Assembly (NCBI GenBank): GCA_031411655.1
Contig: JANOBM010000157.1
Coordinates: forward strand, 10,643 to 74,642
Direction of reading: 5' to 3'
Length of the DNA: 64,000 bases
DNA from: UBA6163 sp031411655
GTDB lineage: Bacteria; Planctomycetota; Planctomycetia; Pirellulales; Pirellulaceae
The notes beneath the pieces are model-generated. The model was not told the origin of the DNA, did not search any database, and saw only the letters and a program-made list of their open reading frames with translations. A program made the translations under genes and the position numbers. Position 1 is the stretch's first letter. Each line of letters starts with the position of its first letter. Below are positions 1 to 8,490 of the stretch, piece by piece.

Positions 1-1413
1 CGCGAGATTTTCATCAAGTAGTGTATGCAGCGTGTCAGGCGTGTAAAACGCACGAAGCGCCTGCTGTAACTGCAGGGTGATAGCGTCAGCATCTACAAGC
101 TTCGTATCGTATCCGGCAGCTTTCAATGCTGCAGTGATATTTTGAATGCTCTTGGGGACGTTAAGGAACGATGCGCCAAAGTTGTTTTCACCTTGCGGAT
201 AATTGTAGACCATTAAAGCGAGTTGACGCTCATTTGACGGCGTACGCTGCAATCTTATAAGTGAAGCTGCCTTATCAGCGACCGCTTCGATCTGCGTTAA
301 GATCGGTTGCATCATCCCTGTCTGGGTGTCGCGCGCCGAGATCAACATGGGATCGATCATCCCAGCCATTTCGCTGGACGTGTAATAATAAGAGATGTCG
401 AGGATCGCTAGCCCTTCGGCGCTTGCTAGCCACTGCGCTTGATTCATGGCAAGTGATGGGATCGTTTGCAAAACGGGAATTCCGATTCGGTCTAATTCCG
501 CCTTGCGCTCATTCGGTTTAAAGACCATCGCTGCATTGATAAGGAGGCTAGCCATCGCCTGATCTTGATCAGGGCCGCGAGTCATTTCATAGAATAGATT
601 CGTATTTTGCCGGGGACCAAAGAATGCATAGGCTTTGAGTCCACGAGATTCAATCGCGCTAATCAGGCGATCGAGCCATGCAGTATCATCCGAGGTAAAG
701 ACGGCGCTGTTGACCGCAATGGCAACAACGCCTGGTAGCGATGCGCGAGGGCTTTGGGGTGAGGGAATCACTGTCTGAGAGTGCCCATTCCTTTTGATAA
801 CTTCGCTTGCATCGGTTACCAGCATAGGCCACGCGGGATGATAAAACCCTTGTAACGGCATCTGGATTGCCGCCGGCAAATTGTTATCTGAAAAACTTCC
901 TTTGAGAGCTATGATCGCGAAGCGAATATTTTCCTCACCCCCAAAACGCCAATACTCTCTCAATCGCTGAGCCCAAACCGCGTCGACGCCTCGTTCGGAG
1001 TGTAAAGGGGGTTCCGTTAAGGTTTCGTTTTTGGAAACCAGGGCAAATTCACCGATCAGCACATATTTGCATGGAGACTTTACTATCACGTCGCCGAAAC
1101 GAGCGGCAATGCTTTTAGCAACACTGCTGTGCGGGGTGTCGAGAATCAGTAAACGAGATTCAAGAAGCGTGCGTTCAAGTTCGTCAGGCGTCGTACTTTC
1201 AGCAGAAAGTATATGAAAGCTGAGTTTCGAATCTCTTGCGGCTTGAGCGAGTCTCGCGTTCCTGGACGGTGAGACAAGGTAGGTCGACAGAACGACAACC
1301 TTTGTATCGTCTATCGCCTGAGTCTCGCCGTCCGTTTCTTTAGATACAGAAATGAATACGAAAGCCAAGCATGACGCGATGATTAAACGGCAAACGGAAT
1401 GAGTAGAAGGCAC
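1..1413 (-). CDS. cobN: CobN/ChlH/HmuS-like chelatase, N-terminal part (cut by window edge)
   Basis: The frame is open from a GTG at 1413 to base 1 (471 codons), so the C-terminal part lies outside the window. The motif YNYPQGENNFGASFLNVP is diagnostic of the CobN / magnesium-chelatase H family, whose large subunits insert (or in HmuS remove) a metal in a tetrapyrrole. The start lies 1 nt after the stop of the DUF2149 gene, so the two are probably translationally coupled. Oddly for cytoplasmic CobN, residues 9-24 are a hydrophobic stretch (LIIASCLAFVFISVS) after a basic residue, which looks like a signal peptide or anchor. Neighbours are an ExbB-type channel and DUF2149, not CobS/CobT ATPase subunits. 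This fits the envelope CobN-like proteins associated with ExbB channels (HmuS type) better than cobalt insertion in the cytoplasm. Family assignment is firm; substrate and location are inferred. Confidence 0.85.
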   Translation of the reverse strand, partial: MPSTHSVCRLIIASCLAFVFISVSKETDGETQAIDDTKVVVLSTYLVSPSRNARLAQAARDSKLSFHILSAESTTPDELERTLLESRLLILDTPHSSVAKSIAARFGDVIVKSPCKYVLIGEFALVSKNETLTEPPLHSERGVDAVWAQRLREYWRFGGEENIRFAIIALKGSFSDNNLPAAIQMPLQGFYHPAWPMLVTDASEVIKRNGHSQTVIPSPQSPRASLPGVVAIAVNSAVFTSDDTAWLDRLISAIESRGLKAYAFFGPRQNTNLFYEMTRGPDQDQAMASLLINAAMVFKPNERKAELDRIGIPVLQTIPSLAMNQAQWLASAEGLAILDISYYYTSSEMAGMIDPMLISARDTQTGMMQPILTQIEAVADKAASLIRLQRTPSNERQLALMVYNYPQGENNFGASFLNVPKSIQNITAALKAAGYDTKLVDADAITLQLQQALRAFYTPDTLHTLLDENLA

Positions 1414-1414
1414 G

Positions 1415-1783
1415 TTATCGCTCTTTCAGTGCGGGGACGTAGACCATGCTTCCGTCCTTCAGGCGATAGGCAGTGCCGGCTTTTTCTCCGTCGCCTTCGC
1501 CCGACGCACCCACCGACTGGAATTTTGTTACCTTTTGTCCGTCTTTGACAATGATCTCCATATTAGGCTTGCCTTCGTTACGAATGATGGTGACATTGTC
1601 ATCCATGAATGGACGCAATGGATCTTGAATCACAACAAATAAAAGAACGCCAATTACAACAAGAAAAACGTCGACAAGATTAATCGTTGATAACATGGGA
1701 TCCTCATCATCTTCATCGAGGATTGATCTCCTTCGCGACATCCCTAATGGTTTCTGAGGTGGCGGTGTTGATGGCTGATTCAT
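1415..1783 (-). CDS. DUF2149-like small membrane protein
   Basis: This is a 122-residue protein starting at the ATG at 1783, which overlaps the ExbB stop by 4 bp (ATGA). A longer frame reaches 2125 but would lie wholly inside the exbB gene, so this start is preferred. After a charged N-terminus comes DPMLSTINLVDVFLVVIGVLLFVV: a DPM..NLvDv motif running into one membrane helix at roughly residues 30-50. That is the layout of DUF2149 proteins and resembles ExbD/TolR topology (one N-terminal helix, then a small extracytoplasmic domain). The rest (about 70 residues) is polar and ends just before cobN. It probably forms the partner subunit of the ExbB-like channel. The DUF2149 name is from motif recall, not from a search. 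Confidence 0.7.
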   Translation of the reverse strand: MNQPSTPPPQKPLGMSRRRSILDEDDEDPMLSTINLVDVFLVVIGVLLFVVIQDPLRPFMDDNVTIIRNEGKPNMEIIVKDGQKVTKFQSVGASGEGDGEKAGTAYRLKDGSMVYVPALKER

Positions 1784-2241
1784 GCGCGTCCCTCTATCAA
1801 CTGTTGAAGTTCGGTCATCAACCAACGCCGCCGAATCGTATGAATCCAAAACGTGATCGATGCGGAAACCAACGCTACGATGACGGCGGCAAAGGCGGGT
1901 GCTAAGTTTTGAGCCACACTTTGAGAATTTCCAGAAGACACCGCTATCAGCGCAGGTCCCATCGGAATCATGGTTGCAACTAAGCCAAGCATCGGTGCGA
2001 TGCGGCTGCATAGCCGCAACCCTTCTAATTCTCGCAAGATGATGAGTTCGAGCGACTCGATGGAACAGGAGTGTTCCGTTGGAAGAACTAAGATGATTCC
2101 AGGCTGCTTTTCGCGTTTGTACCACTCGACGACGAATCCGCCCAAACTGATAACGGAGAAGGCGAAAGCTGCTAGGACAAGCAACGTAACGGGCCAGAGA
2201 AATCCTTGGGCGAGTGAAAACAAAATAGGTTCTAAAGGCAT
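1780..2241 (-). CDS. MotA/TolQ/ExbB-family proton channel protein
   Basis: A 153-residue inner-membrane protein with three hydrophobic segments (about 10-36, 82-100, 112-133). The central stretch RIAPMLGLVATMIPMGPAL is the conserved ExbB/TolQ region (aPLLGLLGTV..M in the family), followed by AFAAVIVALVSASITF. Members of this family conduct protons and energise outer-membrane or periplasmic processes with an ExbD/TolR partner. Here the partner is probably the overlapping DUF2149 gene downstream. It starts 65 nt after cobD-bluB, the longest gap among the genes between cobQ and cobN, so a secondary promoter there cannot be excluded. Association with CobN suggests it powers tetrapyrrole or metal handling in the envelope; that role is inferred. 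Confidence 0.8.
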   Translation of the reverse strand: MPLEPILFSLAQGFLWPVTLLVLAAFAFSVISLGGFVVEWYKREKQPGIILVLPTEHSCSIESLELIILRELEGLRLCSRIAPMLGLVATMIPMGPALIAVSSGNSQSVAQNLAPAFAAVIVALVSASITFWIHTIRRRWLMTELQQLIEGRA

Positions 2242-2306
2242 GATTTGCGCAAATGTAGTTTAGGTTTTGGTAAGTAAAAGTCGGACGTGTATTCAGGTGC
2301 TAAACG

Positions 2307-4118
2307 TCACCGCTCAAACCAATGGGTTTTTGTCTCGACACGATGTTCCCAGCCTCTATGTTGCAACTCCGGAATGTCATCGCTTTCGACTTGTGGCCAG
2401 CCAATACATAGATAAGCGACCAATCGCCAGTCCTGTGGGATCTCCAAAATGGTCTTAATTCGTTCCGGTCTTAGGATGGAAACCCATCCAACCCCGACTC
2501 CTTCAGCGCGCGCTGCCAGCCAGAGGTTTTGGATTGCTGCGACCACCGAATAAGTGACCGACTCAGGCATCGTTGCACGCCCGAGGCCGTGCCCCGAAAG
2601 TGGATCGGGTTCAACGAAAACGGCTAAGTGCTCAGGCGCCTCCCGCAGACCCGCTAGTTTAAGAGCACTGTACTTCTTAGATAAGTCCGGATCTTTATAA
2701 CCGGCGGCTGCAACAAGGTTTTGAGATTCAAACTCCGCGATCACCTTCGCTCGCCGCTCTGGTGACTTCACCGTAACAAATCGCCATGGTTGAGACAGAC
2801 CAACCGACGGTGCGAGGCAAGCGGATTCGATGCATCTTCCTAAGAGTCCAACCGGGAGCGGGTCACAACGAAAGCGACGAACATCACGTCGCAGGAGGAA
2901 TAGTTGATTCAAAAGCCTTAGGAAGTTCGCATTCGGAAACGCAGGCAGGGCGATGTCTTCCGTGAAACGTATATCTTCGACCGAGTCGCATCGATTCTCA
3001 CTTGCAAGGTGATTTGCCGGAGTTACTTTTGCTAAGAAACTGTGAGTGGCGTTGGTAAGCGCGGTCAATAACCGAGCGTTGCTCCCGAGATCCTGTACTG
3101 CGATCCGCAAATAATTCTCGATGCCAAAAGACGAGCAGTCGCGTACGACGAGGCCAAGCGATAGAAGATGGTGCCTGATGGCTGGGGCATTATCGACGTT
3201 AAGTAAAAAAAAGCCGGTCTCGCTGGGGACCGTCTTGAAACCGTAGTCGTGGAGCCGGCTGGTAAGCACGGATTTTGCTTCACGCAATTTTTTCAATGCG
3301 GTGGCGTAGTAAGTCCGGTCTTTTGCTGCGGCAATTCCGGCAATTTGAGCCACCACGCTCACGTTCCAGGGCACTCGACGCTCTTTCAACTCCGCACCTA
3401 GGTCGAGCGGGAGGCAAGCGAAGCCGAGTCGCACTCCGGCCAACGCATAGGCCTTTGTCATCGATCGCAGCACAATCAAGTTCTCGCGATCCAGTTCGAG
3501 TAAGGATCTCACGTTATCGCAGAATTCGATGTAGGACTCATCGACCACGAATATGACTTGGGGATGGTGGTCGATCCATCGCACTAGGTATTCGGACGAG
3601 GTGACCTGGCCGGTGGGATTGTTGGGGTTGCAAATCCAAAGCATTTTAAAACGCTTCGTTTCCAAAAGTTCATCAACTTTTTCGATGGGTACACAAAAGT
3701 CGGAATCCGCTTCTGCGCGACACTCCGTCACTATTGCAGAGGCCAGCCGTGACGCCCGTTGATATTCCGAAAAGGTTGGACCGACGACTATAACCTCGTC
3801 CATCGGTTGCAGAAGCGAGTTCGCCACAAGATGTATCAATTCACTACATCCATTGCCTACGATTAATCGATTTGGATCGATCCGATGCAGTTGCGCAAGT
3901 GTGCAACGTAGGTCATAGCAATCGCGATCAGGATATGACTTTAAATCCGCCTTCGAAATGGCATCTCGGACCAAAGGTGACGGCCCTTGCGGCAAGATAT
4001 TGGAACTAAAATCAATCGCATCGGATGGAGTGATTCCAAAATTGGCTAGCTCGATGGGATCAAGTCCGCCATGATAGGATTGCGCAGCGACATTCTCACT
4101 CTTTCGCCCCAAAGTCAT
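2307..4118 (-). CDS. cobD-bluB: Fused threonine-phosphate decarboxylase (CobD) and DMB synthase (BluB)
   Basis: A 603-residue two-domain enzyme. Residues about 15-365 are a fold-type I PLP enzyme of the CobD/CobC group: CNPNNPTG near 163, VDESYIEF near 193, and the PLP lysine in RSMTKAYALAG (K222). It would decarboxylate L-threonine-O-3-phosphate to aminopropanol phosphate. Residues about 400-603 are BluB, the flavin-destroying 5,6-dimethylbenzimidazole synthase: LRRDVRRF, APSVGLSQPWRF (about 437), YSALKLAGLREAPE, and the hallmark LWLAARAEGVGVGWVSIL. The two halves are joined by about 35 residues with no stop or frameshift. The ATG at 4118 makes a 4-bp ATGA overlap with cbiB; an upstream in-frame ATG at 4181 would lie inside cbiB. 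One polypeptide thus supplies both the linker and the lower ligand of B12. Both domain calls are strong. Confidence 0.93.
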   Translation of the reverse strand: MTLGRKSENVAAQSYHGGLDPIELANFGITPSDAIDFSSNILPQGPSPLVRDAISKADLKSYPDRDCYDLRCTLAQLHRIDPNRLIVGNGCSELIHLVANSLLQPMDEVIVVGPTFSEYQRASRLASAIVTECRAEADSDFCVPIEKVDELLETKRFKMLWICNPNNPTGQVTSSEYLVRWIDHHPQVIFVVDESYIEFCDNVRSLLELDRENLIVLRSMTKAYALAGVRLGFACLPLDLGAELKERRVPWNVSVVAQIAGIAAAKDRTYYATALKKLREAKSVLTSRLHDYGFKTVPSETGFFLLNVDNAPAIRHHLLSLGLVVRDCSSFGIENYLRIAVQDLGSNARLLTALTNATHSFLAKVTPANHLASENRCDSVEDIRFTEDIALPAFPNANFLRLLNQLFLLRRDVRRFRCDPLPVGLLGRCIESACLAPSVGLSQPWRFVTVKSPERRAKVIAEFESQNLVAAAGYKDPDLSKKYSALKLAGLREAPEHLAVFVEPDPLSGHGLGRATMPESVTYSVVAAIQNLWLAARAEGVGVGWVSILRPERIKTILEIPQDWRLVAYLCIGWPQVESDDIPELQHRGWEHRVETKTHWFER

Positions 4119-5056
4119 AGCGCACCCTTGCCGATGAGAATGGCGACAAAGATTAAGAGACACAGCGAGGCTGTTGTCCAAAGTAGCTGAACGCTCCGTA
4201 GAATATCGTCTAAATTGGGCTCGCGAAGGCCCCTGCCTAACAGGTAATGACCACGCTTCTCGAGTGCCACACCAAGAATACCTGCGGCCGCGCTCATCGG
4301 GTGACCGGCGTTGGGACTGGCCGTCAAGTCATGGTCCCGTCTCCAAATCAGCGTTGCGTCACGAATTCGTCGCGATCGTAGCGAGCCGGCTAGCAGCATG
4401 AGTACCGCGGTCACGCGGGACGGTATTAAATTTAAAAGGTCATCGATTCTCGCTGAGGTCTTCCCGAGCCATTCGAGCTCGGGGCTTCGATATCCCAGCA
4501 TTGCATCGCAGGTGTTGACAAATCGATAAGCCAATGCGCCCGGTAAGCCTGCAAGTACGAAATAAAACAATGGTGCGACGATTGAATCGCTGGTGTTCTC
4601 CGCAATTGACTCGATCGTTGCTGCAGAAATATCGGCGGTATCGAGCTGCGACACGTCTCGACTTACTAAGTGATATGCGACCTCATGGCGAGCGGCGTTC
4701 AGATCACCACGTTGCAGCGGTTCAGCAACCGCGTTGGCAGCGCGAGAAAGTGACCGGACGCTGAACGTACATTTTAGGACAGATGCTTGGACGATGATTC
4801 CGATGACCAAGGGGCACTCTTGACTTACGCGTTCGATGAGCCATCCCAACCCTAACATCGCGATGATCCCCATTGCAACTATCAAAAAGCCAAATACGAA
4901 TCGACTCGTGTTGCCAAAGGTTGGAGCCATCTGCCTCGCAGCATGGATCGCATGGCCCATTGCGGCAACGGGATGGAAACGGTTGGGAGGATCTCCATAG
5001 GCGACATCGAGTGCAAACGCCAAAACAAGGATCAGGGTTGGTGCGAGTTGAGTCAT
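4115..5056 (-). CDS. cbiB: Adenosylcobinamide-phosphate synthase CbiB
   Basis: A 313-residue integral membrane protein of the CbiB/CobD(Pseudomonas) family, which joins aminopropanol (phosphate) to adenosylcobyric acid. Recognisable family features are DVAYGDPPNRFHPVAAMG near the N-terminus, the conserved ATIESIAENTSDSIVAPLFYF block (about 146-166) and ALAYRFVNTCDAMLGYRSP. Several hydrophobic helices are visible, including the C-terminal one. It overlaps btuD upstream and cobD-bluB downstream by 4 bp each, and the next gene product makes its substrate. Length is normal for the family. Confidence 0.95.
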   Translation of the reverse strand: MTQLAPTLILVLAFALDVAYGDPPNRFHPVAAMGHAIHAARQMAPTFGNTSRFVFGFLIVAMGIIAMLGLGWLIERVSQECPLVIGIIVQASVLKCTFSVRSLSRAANAVAEPLQRGDLNAARHEVAYHLVSRDVSQLDTADISAATIESIAENTSDSIVAPLFYFVLAGLPGALAYRFVNTCDAMLGYRSPELEWLGKTSARIDDLLNLIPSRVTAVLMLLAGSLRSRRIRDATLIWRRDHDLTASPNAGHPMSAAAGILGVALEKRGHYLLGRGLREPNLDDILRSVQLLWTTASLCLLIFVAILIGKGAL

Positions 5057-5847
5057 GACACGCGCCCTGTTTCGTAAAGCGGTACGACGAATGGCGATCC
5101 GTGAATCGGGTGGTCAATCACCGTAACTGGAACTCCAAAGGCCTGCTCGATGAGTAAAGGTTGCAGAACTTCTCGCGGGGTTCCAATGGCCAGCAGCTTA
5201 TTATCACTCAACAGAGCAAGCCGATCTCCGAAAATGGCTGCATGGTTCAAGTCATGCAGCGTTAACAGAACGGTCAGGTTGCATTGTCGAGCCATGTCTC
5301 GTACTCGAGTTAAGACATCGAGTTGATACTTGAGGTCTAGTCCTGCTGTCGGTTCGTCTAGGAGCAGTATCGACGCGTGTTGCGCAAGGGCTCGCGCAAG
5401 GATCATACGCCTCCATTCACCGCCAGAGAGCTCAGTGATTCGTCGGTCTCGAAGTTGCTTCAAGCCAGTTACGTCCAGCGATTGCTCGACGATCTGGTGG
5501 TCCTCTAGCGTCAGCGGTAACCACCATCCCCGATGCGGCGTTCTCCCCAGTGAAATGACATCGATAACCCGCAACTGTGAATCGCGATTTTCTTGTTGTG
5601 GCATCAGCGCGATGTTGCGGGCTAAGTTCCGTGGCTTCAACGTACGGATGTCTTCGCGGTCAATGAGTACCACGCCGTTGTCAGGACGAAGTTGGCGACA
5701 GAGCGTTTGCAACAATGTCGTCTTGCCGGCACCGTTAGCGCCAAGGAGAACAAGTACTTCGCCAGTCCGCAGTTCAAGCGAGATTCGGTCCAAAATCTTT
5801 TGGTCGCCGAAGGCAATCGTTAAGTCAGTTGCAACCAAAGGTTTCAC
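5053..5847 (-). CDS. btuD: Cobalamin/corrinoid ABC transporter ATP-binding protein
   Basis: A 264-residue ABC ATPase of the BtuD/FecE type. Walker A GANGAGKTT is at 36-44, the signature LSGGEWRR near 139, Walker B plus D-loop ILLLDEPTAGLD near 160, and the switch histidine in LTLHDLNHA. It overlaps btuC (ATGA, 5844-5847) and cbiB (ATGA, 5053-5056). With the permease and binding protein just upstream it forms a complete importer. The riboswitch and B12 genes around it make corrinoid the likely substrate rather than ferric siderophore or haem, which related transporters carry. Confidence 0.92.
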   Translation of the reverse strand: MKPLVATDLTIAFGDQKILDRISLELRTGEVLVLLGANGAGKTTLLQTLCRQLRPDNGVVLIDREDIRTLKPRNLARNIALMPQQENRDSQLRVIDVISLGRTPHRGWWLPLTLEDHQIVEQSLDVTGLKQLRDRRITELSGGEWRRMILARALAQHASILLLDEPTAGLDLKYQLDVLTRVRDMARQCNLTVLLTLHDLNHAAIFGDRLALLSDNKLLAIGTPREVLQPLLIEQAFGVPVTVIDHPIHGSPFVVPLYETGRVS

Positions 5848-6863
5848 GTGGGAACGCCTCCGATGGCACTGCGACGTTTAAGTAAAAACAAGAAAAACGG
5901 GCAACCTAATAATGCTGTCACAATCCCCACGGGCAATTCCGCCGGCGCGACAACCGTTCGTGCGATCGCATCCGAGACGATGAGAATAATCGCGCCCAGG
6001 CAGGCGCTTGTGGGTACCAGCCAAGCGTGCCTCGGCCCGACCAAGAAGCGGGCAATATGGGGTGCAATCAGGCCGACGAACCCAATGATCCCTGCTGCTG
6101 AAACCGCTGCTGCGGTTGCCACGCTTGCGGCGCCCACGACGAGGAAGCGAAACTTAAAAAGGTCAAGCCCCAATGACTGTGCGGCCTGCTCGCCGAGTAG
6201 GTTGGCATCCAATGGTCGTGACATTAAACACAATGATCCGATGCCAATGAACGAGAGCAGAGTTGTTGCCGAAACCATGTACCAATCATTGCCCGCAAGA
6301 CTGCCCATCAGCCAAGATAGAATCACAACGACCTTTTCATCGTTTAGAAACATTAGTAGGGAGACAATTGCGTTGATCATGCTGCTCAAGGCAACCCCCG
6401 CGAGTAATAAAGAGAGGGGCGAACGATCGGTACTCAGGGATCCGATGGCAAAGACAATCGCAACCGAAGCAGCCGAACCAATCAATGCAGCAACGGATAA
6501 GCCTCCGAATCCAAAAATGCCAGATTGGAGGCCCATGCTGATGGCGACGGTGACGCCTAGGCCAGCCCCGCTCGACGCGCCAATTATGTAGGGGTCCGCC
6601 AATGGATTGCGGAAAAGCCCCTGAAATCCGACACCTGCTGCGCCTAATGACGCCCCCACCAAGCAGGCGGAAACAATCCTGGGTAGTCTCAACTGGACCA
6701 ATATCGACTTGTCGGATGACAGCGCCGATGAAGCTGTGGAATCGACGAGCAAATAAATGGCGTCCGTGAGACTTATAGGAACGGCACCGACGCCAAGACT
6801 TATTGTTGCGCAAACAATCATGGCGGTGAAACTGGCGGCTAGGAAGACGAATGAACGATTCAA
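5844..6863 (-). CDS. btuC: Cobalamin/corrinoid ABC transporter permease
   Basis: A 339-residue FecCD/BtuC-family permease with about ten hydrophobic segments. Family motifs include LRLPRIVSACLVGASLGAAGVGFQGLFRNPLADPYIIGASSGAGLG (about residues 59-104) and GFVGLIAPHIARFLVGP, followed by a C-terminal ELPVGIVTALLGCPFFLFLL. It would form the homodimeric membrane channel with BtuD. The start ATG overlaps the btuF stop by 4 bp. Nothing in the frame looks broken. Confidence 0.93.
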   Translation of the reverse strand: MNRSFVFLAASFTAMIVCATISLGVGAVPISLTDAIYLLVDSTASSALSSDKSILVQLRLPRIVSACLVGASLGAAGVGFQGLFRNPLADPYIIGASSGAGLGVTVAISMGLQSGIFGFGGLSVAALIGSAASVAIVFAIGSLSTDRSPLSLLLAGVALSSMINAIVSLLMFLNDEKVVVILSWLMGSLAGNDWYMVSATTLLSFIGIGSLCLMSRPLDANLLGEQAAQSLGLDLFKFRFLVVGAASVATAAAVSAAGIIGFVGLIAPHIARFLVGPRHAWLVPTSACLGAIILIVSDAIARTVVAPAELPVGIVTALLGCPFFLFLLKRRSAIGGVPT

Positions 6864-7888
6864 GGGCCCGTTTCCCCAAGCGTCTTTCCAGGGTCTGCAA
6901 GACTAGGGGCTTCAAGAACGGGGGCTTCAAGAACGGGGGCTTCAAGATCTGGATAGGCGACGCGAATGATCTCTTCAATCGCATCAAGCAGCCTTGGGCC
7001 GCAGCGGGAGATAAGGTCACCGTCGATAATAAAAGCTTGCTTGTTTTTGATTGCACTTACTTCAGCCCAACCCTGCCTTTGAAGTAGCTTATCAACGCTC
7101 ACTCGACTTGCGTGAGTCGACGGAGACAAGATTACATCCGGATTACGTGTCACAACGACCTCATCGCTTACCTTGGGGTAATTCGTTGTCGCGTCGAAAA
7201 AAATGTTTTTTAGTCCAGCCAGTCGTAAGGCTTCACCTATGAATGAGTTGGGCCCCGCCGTCATCAATGGATCATCCCACACCTCATAAAACACTTTGCG
7301 TCGCTGTGAATCAGGAAGTAGCTTTACCTTCGCGGTCATTGAATCTAACCTCGCCTCCATCATCGTTACCAGATTTTCGGCTTCTGTCGCGTGACCAGTC
7401 ACCCTGCCCAACATGCGTGCCTCTACGAATAGTTCCTCAAGCGTTTCTGGACCAAGAGCGAGAGTGGGAACATTAAATTGCTCCAGTGTCTCCATCAGTG
7501 GTCGATGATTATCCCACTTGCATAACACAAGGTCCGGATGAAGGCTGATGATGGTTTCACGACTTAGGCTTTCGAGTGTGCCACCACCAACACGAGTGAT
7601 TTTTTCGGCTTCGGCCGGATAGTTGCAATTCTTTGTAACGCCAACAAGTTGTGAACCGGCTCCGATGGCAAACATCAATTCGGTTGTCGCCGGGGTCAAC
7701 GAAATGATTCTCTGGGGAACCGCAATGAACCGAACGGTGCGATCCAATCGGTCGGTAGCCATGGTGCTCGCTTCGGAAGCATTACTTTCCTGAGAAGCGG
7801 CGGGAATCGTTGCGGCAGGCCGATTGCAGCCTGACGAAAACACAAGCAGTAATGCAGCGAGATGAACAAATCGTTGGATCATAGCCAT
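6860..7888 (-). CDS. btuF: Cobalamin/corrinoid-binding lipoprotein
   Basis: A 342-residue periplasmic binding protein of the BtuF/FepB class. The N-terminus is a lipoprotein signal ending in the lipobox FSSGC (Cys21). The binding fold begins at about residue 50 (RIISLTPATTELMFAIGAG, then GVTKNCNYP), with DLVLCKWDN in the middle and NPDVILSP near the end. The last 30 residues are an odd low-complexity tail, EAPVLEAPVLEAP, coded by three 15-bp tandem repeats at 6906-6950. The gene overlaps cobU by 10 bp and btuC by 4 bp. An alternative start is Met3. Substrate specificity is inferred from the operon. Confidence 0.9.
   Translation of the reverse strand: MAMIQRFVHLAALLLVFSSGCNRPAATIPAASQESNASEASTMATDRLDRTVRFIAVPQRIISLTPATTELMFAIGAGSQLVGVTKNCNYPAEAEKITRVGGGTLESLSRETIISLHPDLVLCKWDNHRPLMETLEQFNVPTLALGPETLEELFVEARMLGRVTGHATEAENLVTMMEARLDSMTAKVKLLPDSQRRKVFYEVWDDPLMTAGPNSFIGEALRLAGLKNIFFDATTNYPKVSDEVVVTRNPDVILSPSTHASRVSVDKLLQRQGWAEVSAIKNKQAFIIDGDLISRCGPRLLDAIEEIIRVAYPDLEAPVLEAPVLEAPSLADPGKTLGETGP
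6906..6950 (-). repeat. Three 15-bp tandem repeats in the btuF 3' end
   Basis: On the plus strand the unit is GGGGCTTCAAGAACG. Two copies are perfect (6906-6920, 6921-6935) and the third differs in the last three bases (6936-6950). In the btuF frame they encode repeated E-A-P-V-L. Because the unit is a multiple of three, copy number can change without a frameshift. Confidence 0.9.
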
Positions 7889-8490
7889 TCCTTTTTTAGA
7901 ACAGGTCCGGCGAGCACCTGAGCGGCATGCTTGACAGTTGACGTGAGTAGCGTTGCGTTGATGGGCATCCCGCTGATCATCCAGTACGTTGCCGTAGCAC
8001 GGGCCGCAAGACGCTGGTTAGCCCATCCGAGTAGATCTCGGAAAAGCCTTCCCAGTGGTGTTTCAGGGACTACGCCCAACCCCACTTCTCCGGAGACAAT
8101 AATCAGTGTTGCCTGTATCTCGTCGACGATGTTGAGGATTGCGCTGAGCTCGGCGTAGACTCTTGCTTCGGCGGCTTGGGCATCGGAGTCGTCTTGGAGG
8201 ATCACGTTGCTTACCAATAACGTTAAGCAATCAACGAGAATCACGGGAGGAAGCATTTTGGTGCTTGCAATTGCGTCGCCGACGCCGAGAGGCCTTTCGA
8301 GCGTCTGCCAAGCAATCGGACGCGATTGACGATGTGATTGAATGCGACGTTTCATTTCGTCGTCAAGTATTTCAGCGGTTGCCACGAATAGCACATTATC
8401 GCCACCAAGTTCCGTGGCGAGCTCTTGCCCAAAGCGGCTTTTGCCACTGCGTACGCCGCCAACGATCAAAACGAGTTTTCCAGCGCTCAA
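7879..8490 (-). CDS. cobU: Adenosylcobinamide kinase / adenosylcobinamide-phosphate guanylyltransferase
   Basis: A 203-residue CobU/CobP protein. It phosphorylates adenosylcobinamide and then transfers GMP to give adenosylcobinamide-GDP for CobS. The P-loop is GGVRSGKS (11-18); further family marks are VILVDCLTLLVSN (about 83-95), SGEVGLGVVPETPLGRLFRDLLG and the N-Q-R-LA motif. The size is normal. The start overlaps the cobO stop by 4 bp. CobS and CobT, which would finish the pathway, are not in this window and may lie beyond the cobN gene or elsewhere. Confidence 0.95.
   Translation of the reverse strand: MSAGKLVLIVGGVRSGKSRFGQELATELGGDNVLFVATAEILDDEMKRRIQSHRQSRPIAWQTLERPLGVGDAIASTKMLPPVILVDCLTLLVSNVILQDDSDAQAAEARVYAELSAILNIVDEIQATLIIVSGEVGLGVVPETPLGRLFRDLLGWANQRLAARATATYWMISGMPINATLLTSTVKHAAQVLAGPVLKKEWL

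Noticed and set aside
1784..2125. N-terminal extension of the DUF2149 frame
   Set aside because: It lies wholly inside exbB in another frame, and the ATG at 1783 gives the usual ATGA overlap.
5848..6591. 247-codon frame on the plus strand
   Set aside because: It is opposite btuC, has no family features, and its codons mirror the high-quality gene on the other strand.
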